Source of the DNA: Meconema thalassinum
Lineage: Eukaryota; Arthropoda; Insecta; Orthoptera; Tettigoniidae
Assembly: GCA_946902985.2 (NCBI GenBank)
Contig: OX336396.1
Coordinates: forward strand, 233,320,797 to 233,384,796
Direction: 5' to 3'
Length of the DNA stretch: 64,000 nucleotides
Both the position numbers and the translations under genes were made by a program. Positions 29,426 to 39,902 of the stretch are shown here, in pieces; position 1 is the stretch's first letter; each line of letters starts with the position of its first letter. The notes beneath the pieces are model-generated. The model saw nothing but the letters and a program-made list of their open reading frames with translations. It did not search any database and was not told the origin of the DNA.

Positions 29426-30277
29426 CCTACAACGACGAGACAAAGCTCATTTTCAGCCCCTTGGTGTCAGAAAAAAAACCTCGGGGCCCCTAAACAGTCG
29501 TAAAGGGTCTCCGAAAACTACATTTTTAATGCTCTAAAACCAAGAGTTTCTGAGATATTGCCAGAAATCTAATTTCATTTAATAAACTAATGTAGGAATG
29601 CAAGCCAACAGTGTCTCAAAAAGGTACATCCAACTTTCCATCTATTTCTGCAAAAAGTAATGCCACGCCATTTATTAAATTTCTGTGAAAGTTTGCAAAT
29701 GGCTATAAGGTTATCACGGAACCAACAAAAACTGTAAAATTCATCAATGCGCTTAAGGGAGTCAAAAGGTACCCTCGATTTTTTCACAAGTGGGAAGGAA
29801 AGAGACGCTCAAACGTGCGATGTGTCGTACAGAAGGTCTATTATATCTTCAAACAGCAACATTATTTTCAAAAATTCCTGAATTGAAATAGTTTATTTTT
29901 TATTTTATTTTTTTGCTTTTAGGAATTTGGGCCATTGGAGGCTAAAAAACCTGAATTTCCATGCACCACAAGCCTTTATAATTTATTAAAGGGGTCTTCC
30001 TCTGGATGCGCACTTGACACAACAGTGAGGGTCAGTTTTTAAGTGACGTGAATTGCATTTCGTCTACGAGGTTTTCAATTTTATTTTCACGTCAGGAAGT
30101 ACACGTTAGGTAAATTAGTTTCAGAGCATATTTCAACTAATCATTTATCTTTGTCGACAAACAGGTTCCAAGCCCCTAACCATTGCAACAGTAGCTCAAT
30201 TGATTACGTCTGGTTATGAATACCGACGACCGTTCGAAGAATGGGTACTTCTGCTAGTACTACAATAAATGGGTGGT

Positions 30278-30790
30278 CGGCTTTGGTGGCGTAGTTGGTA
30301 GCATGCTGAGCTTCTATGCCCAAGATCACGGGTTCAAACCCAGCCGAAGACGTCGGATTTTTTAAGAGCGTTAAAATACCTCAGTATGCGTTCCTTCGGA
30401 GGGTAAGTAAAGCCAGCTTGCCCATGTCATAGATTTATGGCATGTAAAAGAACCTTCCACTAACTAAACTTGTGTGAAGCAAAATTTGTAAGTTAGGTTT
30501 GATTACTGCTCTTAAGTTCCAACGTTCCTCACGAAGCGCTAGTTGCGATGGCATCTAGTAGTAGCCAAGGTCACAGCTAGGTGTCGTGGACTGTAGCATT
30601 TTGGTAACGAAAGTAGAAACTAATTAAAATTGATCGTCTGCAGTCCTTACCTGAATTACAGATAACACAAGCTAATACAGCCATCACAATTAACGTCCGG
30701 TTATCAGATAGATTCTCCACACTCAAAAAGTTCACGGGGCTACATGAACGCGTTGTCGCAGCCCGTAAACTGAGGAACCAACCTACCAAT
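30278..30790 (+). mobile_element. Composite tRNA-derived SINE-2, long copy
   Basis: The head TGGCGTAGTTGGTAGCATGC is a good A box and GGGTTCAAACCC a good B box. The body holds CCTTCGGAGGGTAAGTAAAG and CATGTAAAAGAACCTTCCAC. It continues into a second block (30605-30790) with ACGGGGCTACATGAACGCG, and the same two blocks occur together, inverted, at 62345-62855. This argues that the ~510-bp composite is one mobile unit. Confidence 0.8.
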
Positions 30791-30835
30791 AAAAGGATGA
30801 TGTCACGAAATATGAAATTTCGGCATTTCAAGCCA

Positions 30836-31735
30836 GTTATTTTTCACGGAAGCACTGTATGCTTCTGAAACTGCATCTCTAGGAGGCCACTCTGAAATTG
30901 ATGAAATTGAGAAACAAGAACGAAGAATTCTTAGGAAAATATATGGCCCTGTTCATGTAAATGGTATATGTATTCACAGAAAAACTACAGACTTGTAGAC
31001 AGTAGTTGATAAGTTCACCGATGCTGTACGTGGGAGACAATTGAAATTCTATGGTCATATCTGCAGAATTCGTGTCGGACTACCAACCCCAAGATTGCAG
31101 GTTCGCTCCTGGCCGTGGTAAGTGATTTTTGAAAGGCGACAAAAATCACGACATGCATGTCATACGTTGTTGGCATGCTAAAGAATCCATTTGAATTTAT
31201 AATGGCATAATTAATCTCGGAATTTTCCGCCAACACAAAGTTCTTCCATTCTCTACTAGGAAGTGCTATAGTGTCAAGGGGCTTAGACATCTTATCTACT
31301 TGACTTTCATAGCATTCCAAGGAACAACAAAATTTGACATGCAAGCTGCCCTATGGGCCTCAAATAACAAATTGCCCCCGGCACCCGTGGCGATACGATA
31401 TTGTTATTTTATCTGCAGAATGGATGACAATAGATTATGCAAAACACTGCTGGATATAATAAATTCATGGAAGGTCAAAATCAGTTGGTTAGAAGAAATA
31501 AAGCAGGACTTAAGAAATAAATAAACCTCACAAAAGACACCATCAGGTATCACAAGGCCTTTGAAACTCTGGTTGCAAACCTCACTTTCGCGGAGAAAGC
31601 TAAAAAGATCACTGGTAAAAATGGACAGAAGAACGTAAGAAACAGCATAGCGAATTCATGAGGAGATTCTGGGAGGAGATGAAGAAGGTAAAGCCATCAA
31701 GAACAGAGTTAATTATTGATGGTTTGTTTCTTTGA
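30836..31735 (+). pseudogene. LINE C-terminal relic split by a SINE
   Basis: Coding likeness resumes across the insertion: before it, EKQERRILRKIYGPVH and GRQLKFYGHIC; after it, MDDNRLCKTLLDIIN and SWLEEIKQDLRNK, then decayed TEERKKQHSEF-like sequence near 31625. This is the same RTE-like family as 24870-25975. A SINE at 31070-31410 with an 11-bp duplication splits it. Confidence 0.8.
31059..31421 (+). mobile_element. SINE-4 with 11-bp target duplication
   Basis: ATCTGCAGAAT flanks a 341-bp insert (31059-31069 and 31411-31421). The insert starts with CCAACCCCAAGATTGCAGG and a B-box-like GGTTCGCTCCTGG; the A box seems truncated. A minus-oriented copy lies at 50138-50510. Confidence 0.85.
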
Positions 31736-31739
31736 CTAG

Positions 31740-32483
31740 AGAAACTCAAAATGGTTTATTTTACCTACCTAACGACACAACTTACTGTACCAGCTCTGTG
31801 ACGGCCACTCTATAAAAGCCCGTCTCTTACTCCTCGAATCCTTCTCGTTCAACGCCATGTACTGGCAACTGTCATTAAAATCCCCTCACACATGCAAGGG
31901 GATTAACATTTTTGTCCCGTACCAATACAAAGGTGTGGGAAAAAGTGACCGGCTACAACATTCTTTTTACGAAATATATTCCACTAGAATGTGAGCATGC
32001 TATTCTGTTTTCAATTTTGCCAAGTATGGTATGAATGACGAACCACTTAAAACAGCAACACATAATGGAAATATCATCCAGTCTTAAACGTTTTTTAATC
32101 GAGGAGCAGTAAAGTTCATAAAAAGTGCGTCCTCATATGATTTATATCCGCCTGTTGCACATACAAAGCTGTTGGCATATTCTAGCTAGCGCACGGTAAA
32201 ATGAGTAATGTTTTACCTCTCATATGTTTTAGTTCTTTTTTCTATCGCTATCTTTTAAAATATATCACATTTCCAGTCGTTTAAAAACAAAAAGCCATGG
32301 TGGTGCTGAGGTAATTTTACTTTATAAATGAGATGTCCCTTGATCTCTTTCATGCAGCCCATACATTCATATAATGTAAATGCAAACGACGCAGGTGGTA
32401 TGAGGTATCTGCAAAAAAATTCAGCAGATTCGCAGTGCAGTGCTTTCCACTTGACAAAGCCGGTGTAGTCTATAACAAAACCT
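31740..32483. other. No recognisable gene
   Basis: Contains CTCTATAAAAGCCCG near 31807, a TATA-like motif that could be a relic LTR promoter, but no partner repeat was found. Confidence 0.4.
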
Positions 32484-32847
32484 TTCTATACTAGCCTGAA
32501 AAAATGAAAATCTACAGCCTGCTTCTAGTCGACCGACCGGGTCAGGGATTGAATGAATTAAGTCCACATCTTGCGGCGAGGATATGAATTGTGTCGGCTG
32601 CCGAAGCCTGTTGCACTCCTCTGAGGCAAAGATTAAATGAATGACAGATGAAATGAAATGATAGTGGAGAGTGTTGCTGGAATGAATTTTTTTGCAGGGA
32701 AATCCGGTGTACCCTGAGACAAACCTGTCTGCCTCCGTTTTGTCCAGCCCAGATCTCACATGGAGTGACCGGGATTTGAACCACGGACCCAGCGGTGAGA
32801 GGCCGGCGTGCTGCCGCATAAGCCACGGAGGCTTCTTCTATACTAGC
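32484..32847 (-). mobile_element. SINE-1 copy, minus, with target duplication
   Basis: TTCTATACTAGC at 32484-32495 and 32836-32847 flanks a minus-oriented copy of the SINE at 14656-14977, with B-box complement GGGATTTGAACC and the same GAGAGTGTTGCTGGAATG block. Confidence 0.92.
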
Positions 32848-33113
32848 TACTTTCATAAAAATGTAATAATAGGCTTGGGAGATGAATGTAAAATCTCTCT
32901 CTGTGTGTGTATGTGTCTGTCTGTGTAAGTCTCCAGTGTGTGTGAACCCAACTATCAATTCCTAAATGTATGAACCAAACAGAATAAAAAATTGCCTAGC
33001 CTCACTTTATGGCGGAGACTCGGCTAAATCCCCAATATTAAGGGGTTGATGGAAAATTAGATATATTAAGGGAAAGGTTTTCAAAAAACAATCTTGAAAT
33101 TACATTACTACAT
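32848..33113. other. Short simple-repeat stretch
   Basis: CT/GT-rich run at about 32894-32940; otherwise not recognised. Confidence 0.45.
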
Positions 33114-33144
33114 CTAATATATAAAAGAGAAAGTCTGTATGTAT

Positions 33145-33228
33145 GTATGTATGTATGTATGTATGTATGTATGTATGTATGTATGTATGTATGTATGTAC
33201 GTATGTATGTATGTATGTATGTATGTAT
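33145..33228. repeat. (TATG)n microsatellite, left part
   Basis: Near-perfect tetranucleotide run broken at 33228 by the gypsy 2 LTR; the other half is at 45714-45771. Confidence 0.95.
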
Positions 33229-36049
33229 TGTGCCCTTGTATATAACAGCGTCGTATATACGATAATCAACTTCGGGGCGCGTTCAGTCCGGGTATGCTTT
33301 CACTAGAGCTCAAATACCAGACGGCTGCTTACAAATACAAGGACCATATGCAAAACTACAAACTAAGAAATGAGTGAAAAACAAATAAAATTACCACCAT
33401 TTAATAACTGAATAAAAACAACAAAACATAAAAAATATAACATAAACAAAGTCCACCCTGAACTTTACTCCCACTGTACAAGAATTTACACAGATCTGAG
33501 TGGCCTAGAAAGGTCCACTCCAAAGAAATAAAATTGTGGATCAAAATTCCACTTGTCTGATTAATATGTATGCACGCGTATAACTACGCTAGAGAAGAAA
33601 TAAGTACTTTTGATGGAGATTTGCTCACAGATGGAACTGCCAATATGCTTGCAAACCCCCATACTGCAAACCATTATTATGGCTTTATGGGACACACTCG
33701 TAGAATAACATACCAAAAATTATAATTTTACTGACACACGCAACCATTTAAAATGTATAAACTAATTGCTCTCCAGCGAGATCGCAGTGAGTCAGGAAAC
33801 TCCCAGCAAAACAGAAGCTTGCCCAATGGCTCATATTGCTCAACACATACATGACAACAACGTGACCAAACATCGAGACCACCCGAGGTCAATGAACATG
33901 ACAATAAATAAACAAGAAATAAGATGCCTAAAACCCGATGATATTTACATGAAATAAAAGCATGGATAAGCTAACACGCTGGGACTCGATCGATCAAAAC
34001 GCGAACAGCACCCATTTACCGATTACAATTCTTTTATCATTAAACAGGCTTTATTTTAATATATAAGATAAACAATTACGAAGAACGGAAACCTGGTCCG
34101 TGAATACTAATGAGCACAGCTTGCTCCTTATCTGATGGAGTGCGCCGGGTAGAAATACCTTCACTTACCACTCATTAACGTCTTTGTTCAAAACCAGCCC
34201 TCCTTGTCGAAGCTTTGAGTCATGCTATTTATAACAAGAGACTAGACAGTCCCGTTACGCCACCTGTTAATCGCGACACAAAAATTCACACACTTCTGCC
34301 AATTCCAAAGAATTGCAAGAATATCGTAGAAGGGGATTCCAACATTTTCCTCGCAAGGATTAAATGCTTATCCTGGACATAGCTTCCGACAGAACCAGGG
34401 TTCCCGAAAACTTCTATCTCATAAAACATATATTTGCAGACTCAACAAAGCATTTTTTTGGGCAGAACACAACACAAATCTACCACGGGCCGACACTCCA
34501 ATCAAATATCCAGATTTTGTGTACCACGACACTAAAAGAGAAACTTCATCAACAAATAAAGTAATTGGGCAGATGACCCCTCACTTAACAAAAATGCAAC
34601 AAACGGCAATTAACACACAAGCCTGTGTAACAATAAAAATCTATACAATAAAAAGATTTCCCACCAATTCTATTATCTACTCTAGTTAATTCAGTTTCGC
34701 TTCTGTTATGATATCGGTTCCCAATTTGCGTCACTTAGCCGCGCATTTTACGGTAGCGACACGCACTCGAGTACGCTTGTCCCGTGTACTTGACATCAAC
34801 AAAAAAAATCTTCACACAGATAGAATACATGCCACGTTGCTCATGAACTAAACTAAAGTGTGTCAGTACCACAAACCAACTACAATAAAACACGAAGACA
34901 AAAATAAAATAAAATATTTACACAAAATATTATGTTCCCACAAAACCATAACCAGTTTGTCAAATGATTAAATTATTTTAGTACTCATTCCTCTTTCTGC
35001 GTCGTCTCATCGAACATCGCCTGACATTCTCTCTCCAAAGTGTTTAGCTCATCTCAGACCACATGGAGCCGTAGAAACGTTGGTTCGATGTCTTTCTCTG
35101 GGTCTGGAGTTCCATCTTGACGTTGAATAAAAATAAAAATAAAATGTTATTTATAGTCACACGTAATTTTCTATCTAAATTTTGCCAATAGCAACTTTAT
35201 TCACCATTTGTCTAGTGCAAAATTAATCGTAGACTTTCCCTAATAGTTGTAGTCGTGGGAGACTACTAAAATCTTACAGATACACAAATTTCACACTCAG
35301 CTGTGCGCACACAACTTTATTATAATGTTTTCAAAAATGACCCTATCTCTGATACATTTAACACAGTATATCTTCACGGTATGGAAAAGAATAAGTGATC
35401 ACCTCACGGTGTCACCACGAATCAACCTCGTCGTCACTCAGACGACAGTATTTATGTGAATTTAGCAAAAGGACGGAGGGAGAGGGAAATCTATCACTAA
35501 CTTCTATAATAATGCGACTATTGGCATGCAACAGGTATCAAACAGTTTGAAATATTATACAGGTCACAATGGGGCTATCGTGCTCTGGAATCGATCAGAG
35601 ATTTCATTAATCCAATCTTTCCCGCTTTCAACTTCAAGCCGGCGTCAGACGCTCCCTTGGCGCTAAAATTGGTGACCCTCTCTGATTGGTAGTTCATGAC
35701 GTCAATATCGCAGTTTAGAACAGAAGCCTCTGTCCTATGATTGGTTGAAAGTTCCTCTCGTCTCTCTCATCCAGCAACTATCTTACTCGTAACGCTAGGG
35801 TGACAAAGAAATTACGGTCTGAAATGAGTCAGGACCCCAACACACCTTTGTCTGATAAAGTGTCTGTCAAACATTCCGATCTCGTCACTCCTTTGTTTCA
35901 GGACTGGGCACGTTCAAACGTACTGTCTCCATATAAGCTTGATATTTCGCAATCCAGTCTGGCCTTCCTGTATGATTCTGGCAGTAAAATCAGAATATAA
36001 TGAAATGAATAATTAGAATCATTAATATGCGTAGCTTATTAAGGGTTCA
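33229..36049 (-). repeat. Gypsy 2 3' LTR (left copy)
   Basis: In element orientation it begins TGAACCCTTAATAAGC and ends AAGGGCACA (TG...CA). It has long AT-rich non-coding sequence and a compact promoter-like cluster near 35668-35744. The short open frames within it are not conserved between the two LTRs. Confidence 0.92.
35668..35744 (-). promoter_or_regulatory. CCAAT/CRE promoter-like cluster in LTR
   Basis: Three inverted CCAAT boxes (ATTGG at 35668, 35685 and 35740) surround a TGACGTCA site (35697-35704). The same cluster recurs in the other LTR around 45333-45410. NF-Y and CREB/ATF-class factors are the known binders of these motifs; use here is inferred. Confidence 0.55.
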
Positions 36050-36436
36050 CAACTCCCTTAGTTGGGAAAAATCGAACTTAGGGATAAAGTCGATTTTTTT
36101 CCCTAAGTCACATGGTGCAGAATACTGGATTAGTCTCCCTTCAAAGTCCTCAGTCAGTCCGCCTCTGCTAGTTGACAAGTGTTTTCCTCGTTCCAATGTT
36201 TACATTCTCGCCCAGTCATTAAGACAATACCAGTCTGCTGCTCACTTGCCCAGCGCTTCGCCTGGGGCTATTTGTTGCTTGAAGACTATTCCCCTCTCTG
36301 TTGCTCGTCTGTCGACATACCTGTCAACTCTGCTTGCTTCAAGATGTAAACAGGCCAGACGCTAATCACTTCCTCGATGTCGTGCTGGCTTCTGCTTGCC
36401 CCCCGTTCACTTGCATGATGTTGGACGATCACGTAT
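36050..36436 (-). other. Gypsy 2 3' untranslated segment with purine tract
   Basis: Non-coding region between integrase and the 3' LTR; AACTAAGGGAGTTG next to the LTR is the likely plus-strand primer site. Confidence 0.5.
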
Positions 36437-37657
36437 TTAATTCGCTGCGTTATTTCTGACTTCCCAAGGCTCTCTGGTGTGATAAATTTTTAGATTTGCA
36501 CTATTATATACAGACATGGTTCCTGTGCTTAATTCCTTGACTCGATATGCATTATTTCCAAGATTCCTCACTATGCTGAACGGCCCAACATACTTGGCAC
36601 AGAACTTGTTGAATATCTTCTTTGCTGGATCAGATACAGCGGGTCGGCGTACGAGGACAAGCTCGTCTAATTCTAGCTCACGATGGAATCTCTTGTTTCT
36701 CACGCGGCGCAGCCTCCTGTCTGCCTGGTTCCTCATATGCACTCTGGTGCGCTCAATTCTTAAATCATGAGCTATATTGTGATCTTGTGGGCAATTAATG
36801 ATGGTACTCCATGATCTCTCTGGATGCTGATTCATGTGTAATACCATAGGAATCTGTCCTGTCGATTCGTGCTTCGTAGAATTCATGCACGTCTCTACAT
36901 TCTTGATCTTGTCCACCCACTTGTGATGGTCGTTAGGAATGAAGATTATCAGGTACTTAGTGACGCATTTAATTGCCCTTTCCGAGGGATTAGCCTGGGC
37001 GTGGCGTATGCTAGATAAAATGTGCTTTACGTCCATATCCTCCATTCCTTTTTTAAATTCGGCGCTCGTAAAGTAGCTGCCATGATCAGATAATATGAAT
37101 TCTGGTTTTCCAAGGATGGGAATAACTCTATTTCGTATGCGGCTAAGTACTTGTTTTGAGGTAGTTTTCTGGATTGGGCACAGTACAACAAATTTGGAAA
37201 ACACATCCAGACTAACTAATAGGTGTCGGCATCCTCGCCTTCCCTTAGGAATCGGACCGAAACAATCTAGTGCCACCATTTCACAAGGTCTCTGAGGAAG
37301 CAGTGGTTTGGGGTACTGTTTCATCAGATAATTGTTTGGATTTGTCCTCTGACACGGGTCACATGTTTTAATAACCTCACAAATAGTCGTCCTCATGCGT
37401 GGCCAAGTAAACGTCTCCCCAATGGTCGATTCAGACTTGTCGATTCCAATATGGCCGAGACTTTCGTGGACATGCCATGTCAATCCTCGCTGTAATGACG
37501 CTGGTACCAAGATGCGATATTTAGAGTGCTCTGCATCCACAAATTTATGGAGTAAATTGTTAAAATAGTGAAACTTTCCTTCTTTAGCTCTGGCTTCACG
37601 AAATGCGGGTGTTCCTGGCGGCAATTCCCTTTTAAAATATTGGATCATTTGATACAT
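36437..37657 (-). CDS. Gypsy 2 integrase
   Basis: The 406-residue frame has an H2C2 domain (H64, H69, C99, C102) and a catalytic triad at D131, D191 and E226 (34 residues between the last two by my count, close to the usual 35). A GPF-type module (AKYVGPFSIV) lies near the C-terminus. It overlaps the end of the upstream PR-RT-RH frame by 26 bases in another frame; in a working Pol these parts are continuous, so a small length change in the GA-rich stretch near 37680-37700 probably separates them. Integrase would join the element's DNA to the chromosome. Confidence 0.88.
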   Translation of the reverse strand: MYQMIQYFKRELPPGTPAFREARAKEGKFHYFNNLLHKFVDAEHSKYRILVPASLQRGLTWHVHESLGHIGIDKSESTIGETFTWPRMRTTICEVIKTCDPCQRTNPNNYLMKQYPKPLLPQRPCEMVALDCFGPIPKGRRGCRHLLVSLDVFSKFVVLCPIQKTTSKQVLSRIRNRVIPILGKPEFILSDHGSYFTSAEFKKGMEDMDVKHILSSIRHAQANPSERAIKCVTKYLIIFIPNDHHKWVDKIKNVETCMNSTKHESTGQIPMVLHMNQHPERSWSTIINCPQDHNIAHDLRIERTRVHMRNQADRRLRRVRNKRFHRELELDELVLVRRPAVSDPAKKIFNKFCAKYVGPFSIVRNLGNNAYRVKELSTGTMSVYNSANLKIYHTREPWEVRNNAAN

Positions 37658-39902
37658 CCATGGCTCCGCTTCCTGTTCTCTCTGGATTTCTCTCTAGCTC
37701 CTCCAAAAATTCATGATCCTTGGGTGTTAATTCAATATGTTGAACACTCGCTGCTTCAACATTGTCAGGCTCAGGGTTCCTGCTAAGAGCATCCGGAATT
37801 ACATTCATTTTTCCTGGGCAGTGCTCAATCTCGATATTAAATTGTTGTAAGTAAATAGACCAGCGTGTGACACGTTCACTAGCCATAGACGTTTTGAACA
37901 GAAACGTCAGTGCCTTATGGTCCGTCCTGACAACAATGGGGTACCCATAGATGATTTTTTTCCATTGTTGGAAAGCATGGAGAAGAGCTAGTAGCTCCAG
38001 CTCTGTTACAGTGTAGTTGCGCTCGTGTTTCCTTAATCTGCGGCTGACAAATGCCAAATATGAGCGTTTGTGAAGGTTGGCCGGATCCTCTTGGTACAGC
38101 ATAGCTCCCACTCCAATTAATGAGGCATCCGCCTGGATTATAAACTTGCGGCCAAAATCCGGATAACCGAGCTTGATACAATTTTCCAGCAAAAGTTTGG
38201 TCGCTTGGAATGACTTTTCGCAAACAGCATTCCAAAGCCATTTATTACTTTTTTTTAACATCTCCTGCATGGGTGCTACTGTTTCAGTATAGCCAGGGCA
38301 GTTCTCCTTAAAGAATCCCGTTACGCCTAGGAAAGCAAGGATGTGTTTTACTCTCGTAGGAGTCGGGAAATTCTTTATAGCCTCGAGCTTGGCAGGGTTT
38401 GGTCTGACTCCCTCCTGGTCTATTATGTGGCCTAAATATAGAATCTCACTTTTGAAGAAGTGCAATTTCTTTAAGTTGATTTTAAAATTTGTTGTTCTCA
38501 GATTTTCCAACAATTTATCCAAATTTCTCATGTGTGTGTCAACGTTGTCCGATGCCAGCAGGATATCATCAATGTAGCGAACGGTCATCTCTTTCACCTC
38601 CTCAGTAAGATTTCGATCTAAAGCTCGTATCAACGCACACCCAGCAGTTCTCACACCGAAAGGCATACGGACAAAATAATACGTTTGGTTATCAAACAAG
38701 AAGCCCGTAAGTAGTTGTGACTTCTCATCTAATTCAATATGGTGGAAGGAATTTGTCAGGTCCACTGAACTGTAAATACTTTTATTTTTAAAACCTTTTA
38801 GGACATCTCTGATAATCGGCGCCGTGTCGTATTCCGGAAATATAAGTCGCTGGTTCAAATTTATGGCATCCAGACATAATCTGATGGAACCATTTGGCTT
38901 GGAAACTGCCAAAATTGCATTTAAGTAAGGTGTAGGTGCCTTCTTAATAACCCCTGCCTGCAACATGCCATCTATTATTTGTTTCACCTGGCTGCGATGT
39001 TTTTCAGGAATAGGATACAGTCTACTCCTGAAAGGTGACCAATCCTGAACTTGCATCGAATATTGAAAATTTAGTATCTTCCCTGGAATCGTATCAAAAA
39101 CTGCCTTGTGTTTCCTTAAAATTCCTTCTAACTGTTTCTTATGCTCACTCCCAAGTTGAACATCTCTGAGCCCCTCCTGTAATATCTCTTCAAAATAAGC
39201 CTCGTTATCATCTCCTTCCGTCAGTAGGGACCATAGTTCCTGGGACTCGCCCTCTTCAAGTTCTACAACAGCTGTGCCAATGACGTCACCCTCGGCCTCC
39301 TGTACCTCTTCGTTCGTCTCTTCTTGGATCGCTTCTAGTGTCCATGAACTCACATCCCTTCCTGTGGTGATCTCATCCATATTCAAACCCACGTTATTTA
39401 AATTTACAAACTCTCTGAAACTGACTGTATTCTTGTGCAGATCTATCACGGCTTGATAGTCGCAAATGAAGTTGGCTCCAAGAATAATATTAAAGCTCAT
39501 CTTTGCCATTACGATGAAGGTCTGCCCAAATGTGTGCTCCAAAATATCAAGTTCAAGGTAGGCTTGATTTTTGCAAGTGACAGAGCGTTCAGGAATTACG
39601 CCTCTCACTTTGAGTTGTGGCACGGGAATCATAGCAATCTTTTGACTCCGTCCCAACTCTCGAATTAGGGCCTCAGATACCAGACTAATCTGCGACCCCG
39701 TATCTAATAAGCACCTGACCTTTAATCCACCAATCCTGGCGTATATAACCGGCAATTGTTTAATAATGTCGTTCCGCGGTTTCACCGTCTCCTCCAGGCA
39801 ATCCTCCGGTAAAGCGATCCATTCCTCTATGTGTGCGACGATCCAATCTCCTCCTCCCACATGCTGTTGCAATCCCAGGCTGTCTCCAATCTCACTTATC
39901 AA
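37632..39902 (-). CDS. Gypsy 2 protease - reverse transcriptase - RNase H
   Basis: This 756-residue frame has the protease motif LLDTGSQISLV (D67), reverse transcriptase with SSVDLTNSFHHIEL and the catalytic RYIDDILLAS near 440, and RNase H with IIQADASLIGVGAML near 585 and RTDHKALTFL later. The first codon is TTG, not ATG, which suggests that translation arrives from Gag by a frameshift rather than starting here: the frame lies -1 to the upstream Gag frame at an A9 run. The enzyme region has no internal stop. Its C-terminus runs out of frame before integrase. Confidence 0.9.
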   Translation of the reverse strand: MISEIGDSLGLQQHVGGGDWIVAHIEEWIALPEDCLEETVKPRNDIIKQLPVIYARIGGLKVRCLLDTGSQISLVSEALIRELGRSQKIAMIPVPQLKVRGVIPERSVTCKNQAYLELDILEHTFGQTFIVMAKMSFNIILGANFICDYQAVIDLHKNTVSFREFVNLNNVGLNMDEITTGRDVSSWTLEAIQEETNEEVQEAEGDVIGTAVVELEEGESQELWSLLTEGDDNEAYFEEILQEGLRDVQLGSEHKKQLEGILRKHKAVFDTIPGKILNFQYSMQVQDWSPFRSRLYPIPEKHRSQVKQIIDGMLQAGVIKKAPTPYLNAILAVSKPNGSIRLCLDAINLNQRLIFPEYDTAPIIRDVLKGFKNKSIYSSVDLTNSFHHIELDEKSQLLTGFLFDNQTYYFVRMPFGVRTAGCALIRALDRNLTEEVKEMTVRYIDDILLASDNVDTHMRNLDKLLENLRTTNFKINLKKLHFFKSEILYLGHIIDQEGVRPNPAKLEAIKNFPTPTRVKHILAFLGVTGFFKENCPGYTETVAPMQEMLKKSNKWLWNAVCEKSFQATKLLLENCIKLGYPDFGRKFIIQADASLIGVGAMLYQEDPANLHKRSYLAFVSRRLRKHERNYTVTELELLALLHAFQQWKKIIYGYPIVVRTDHKALTFLFKTSMASERVTRWSIYLQQFNIEIEHCPGKMNVIPDALSRNPEPDNVEAASVQHIELTPKDHEFLEELERNPERTGSGAMDVSNDPIF

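Larger units (their letters stand above)
27257..30257 (+). mobile_element. Helitron-like non-autonomous element with internal duplication
   Basis: The left end TCTCTATATATATAAGAATG follows an A, and the right end GGTACTTCTGCTAG is followed by T, matching the A|TC...CTRR|T rule of Helitrons. Near the 5' end are (GTCT)n and the phrase AACGTAAAATTTGGTACAGA, common in such arthropod repeats. Two copies of a ~430-bp segment (about 27566-27970 and 29426-29850, with AAAGCTCATTTTCAGCCCCT) flank a LINE inserted at 28021-29418. No helicase or Rep domain is encoded. Confidence 0.55.

Noticed and set aside
31800..31830. TATAAAA motif as a host promoter
   Set aside because: No downstream gene or repeat partner; single motif only.
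33766..36365. Plus-strand frames within the gypsy 2 LTR
   Set aside because: They run against the element's transcription and are not conserved in length between the two LTR copies.
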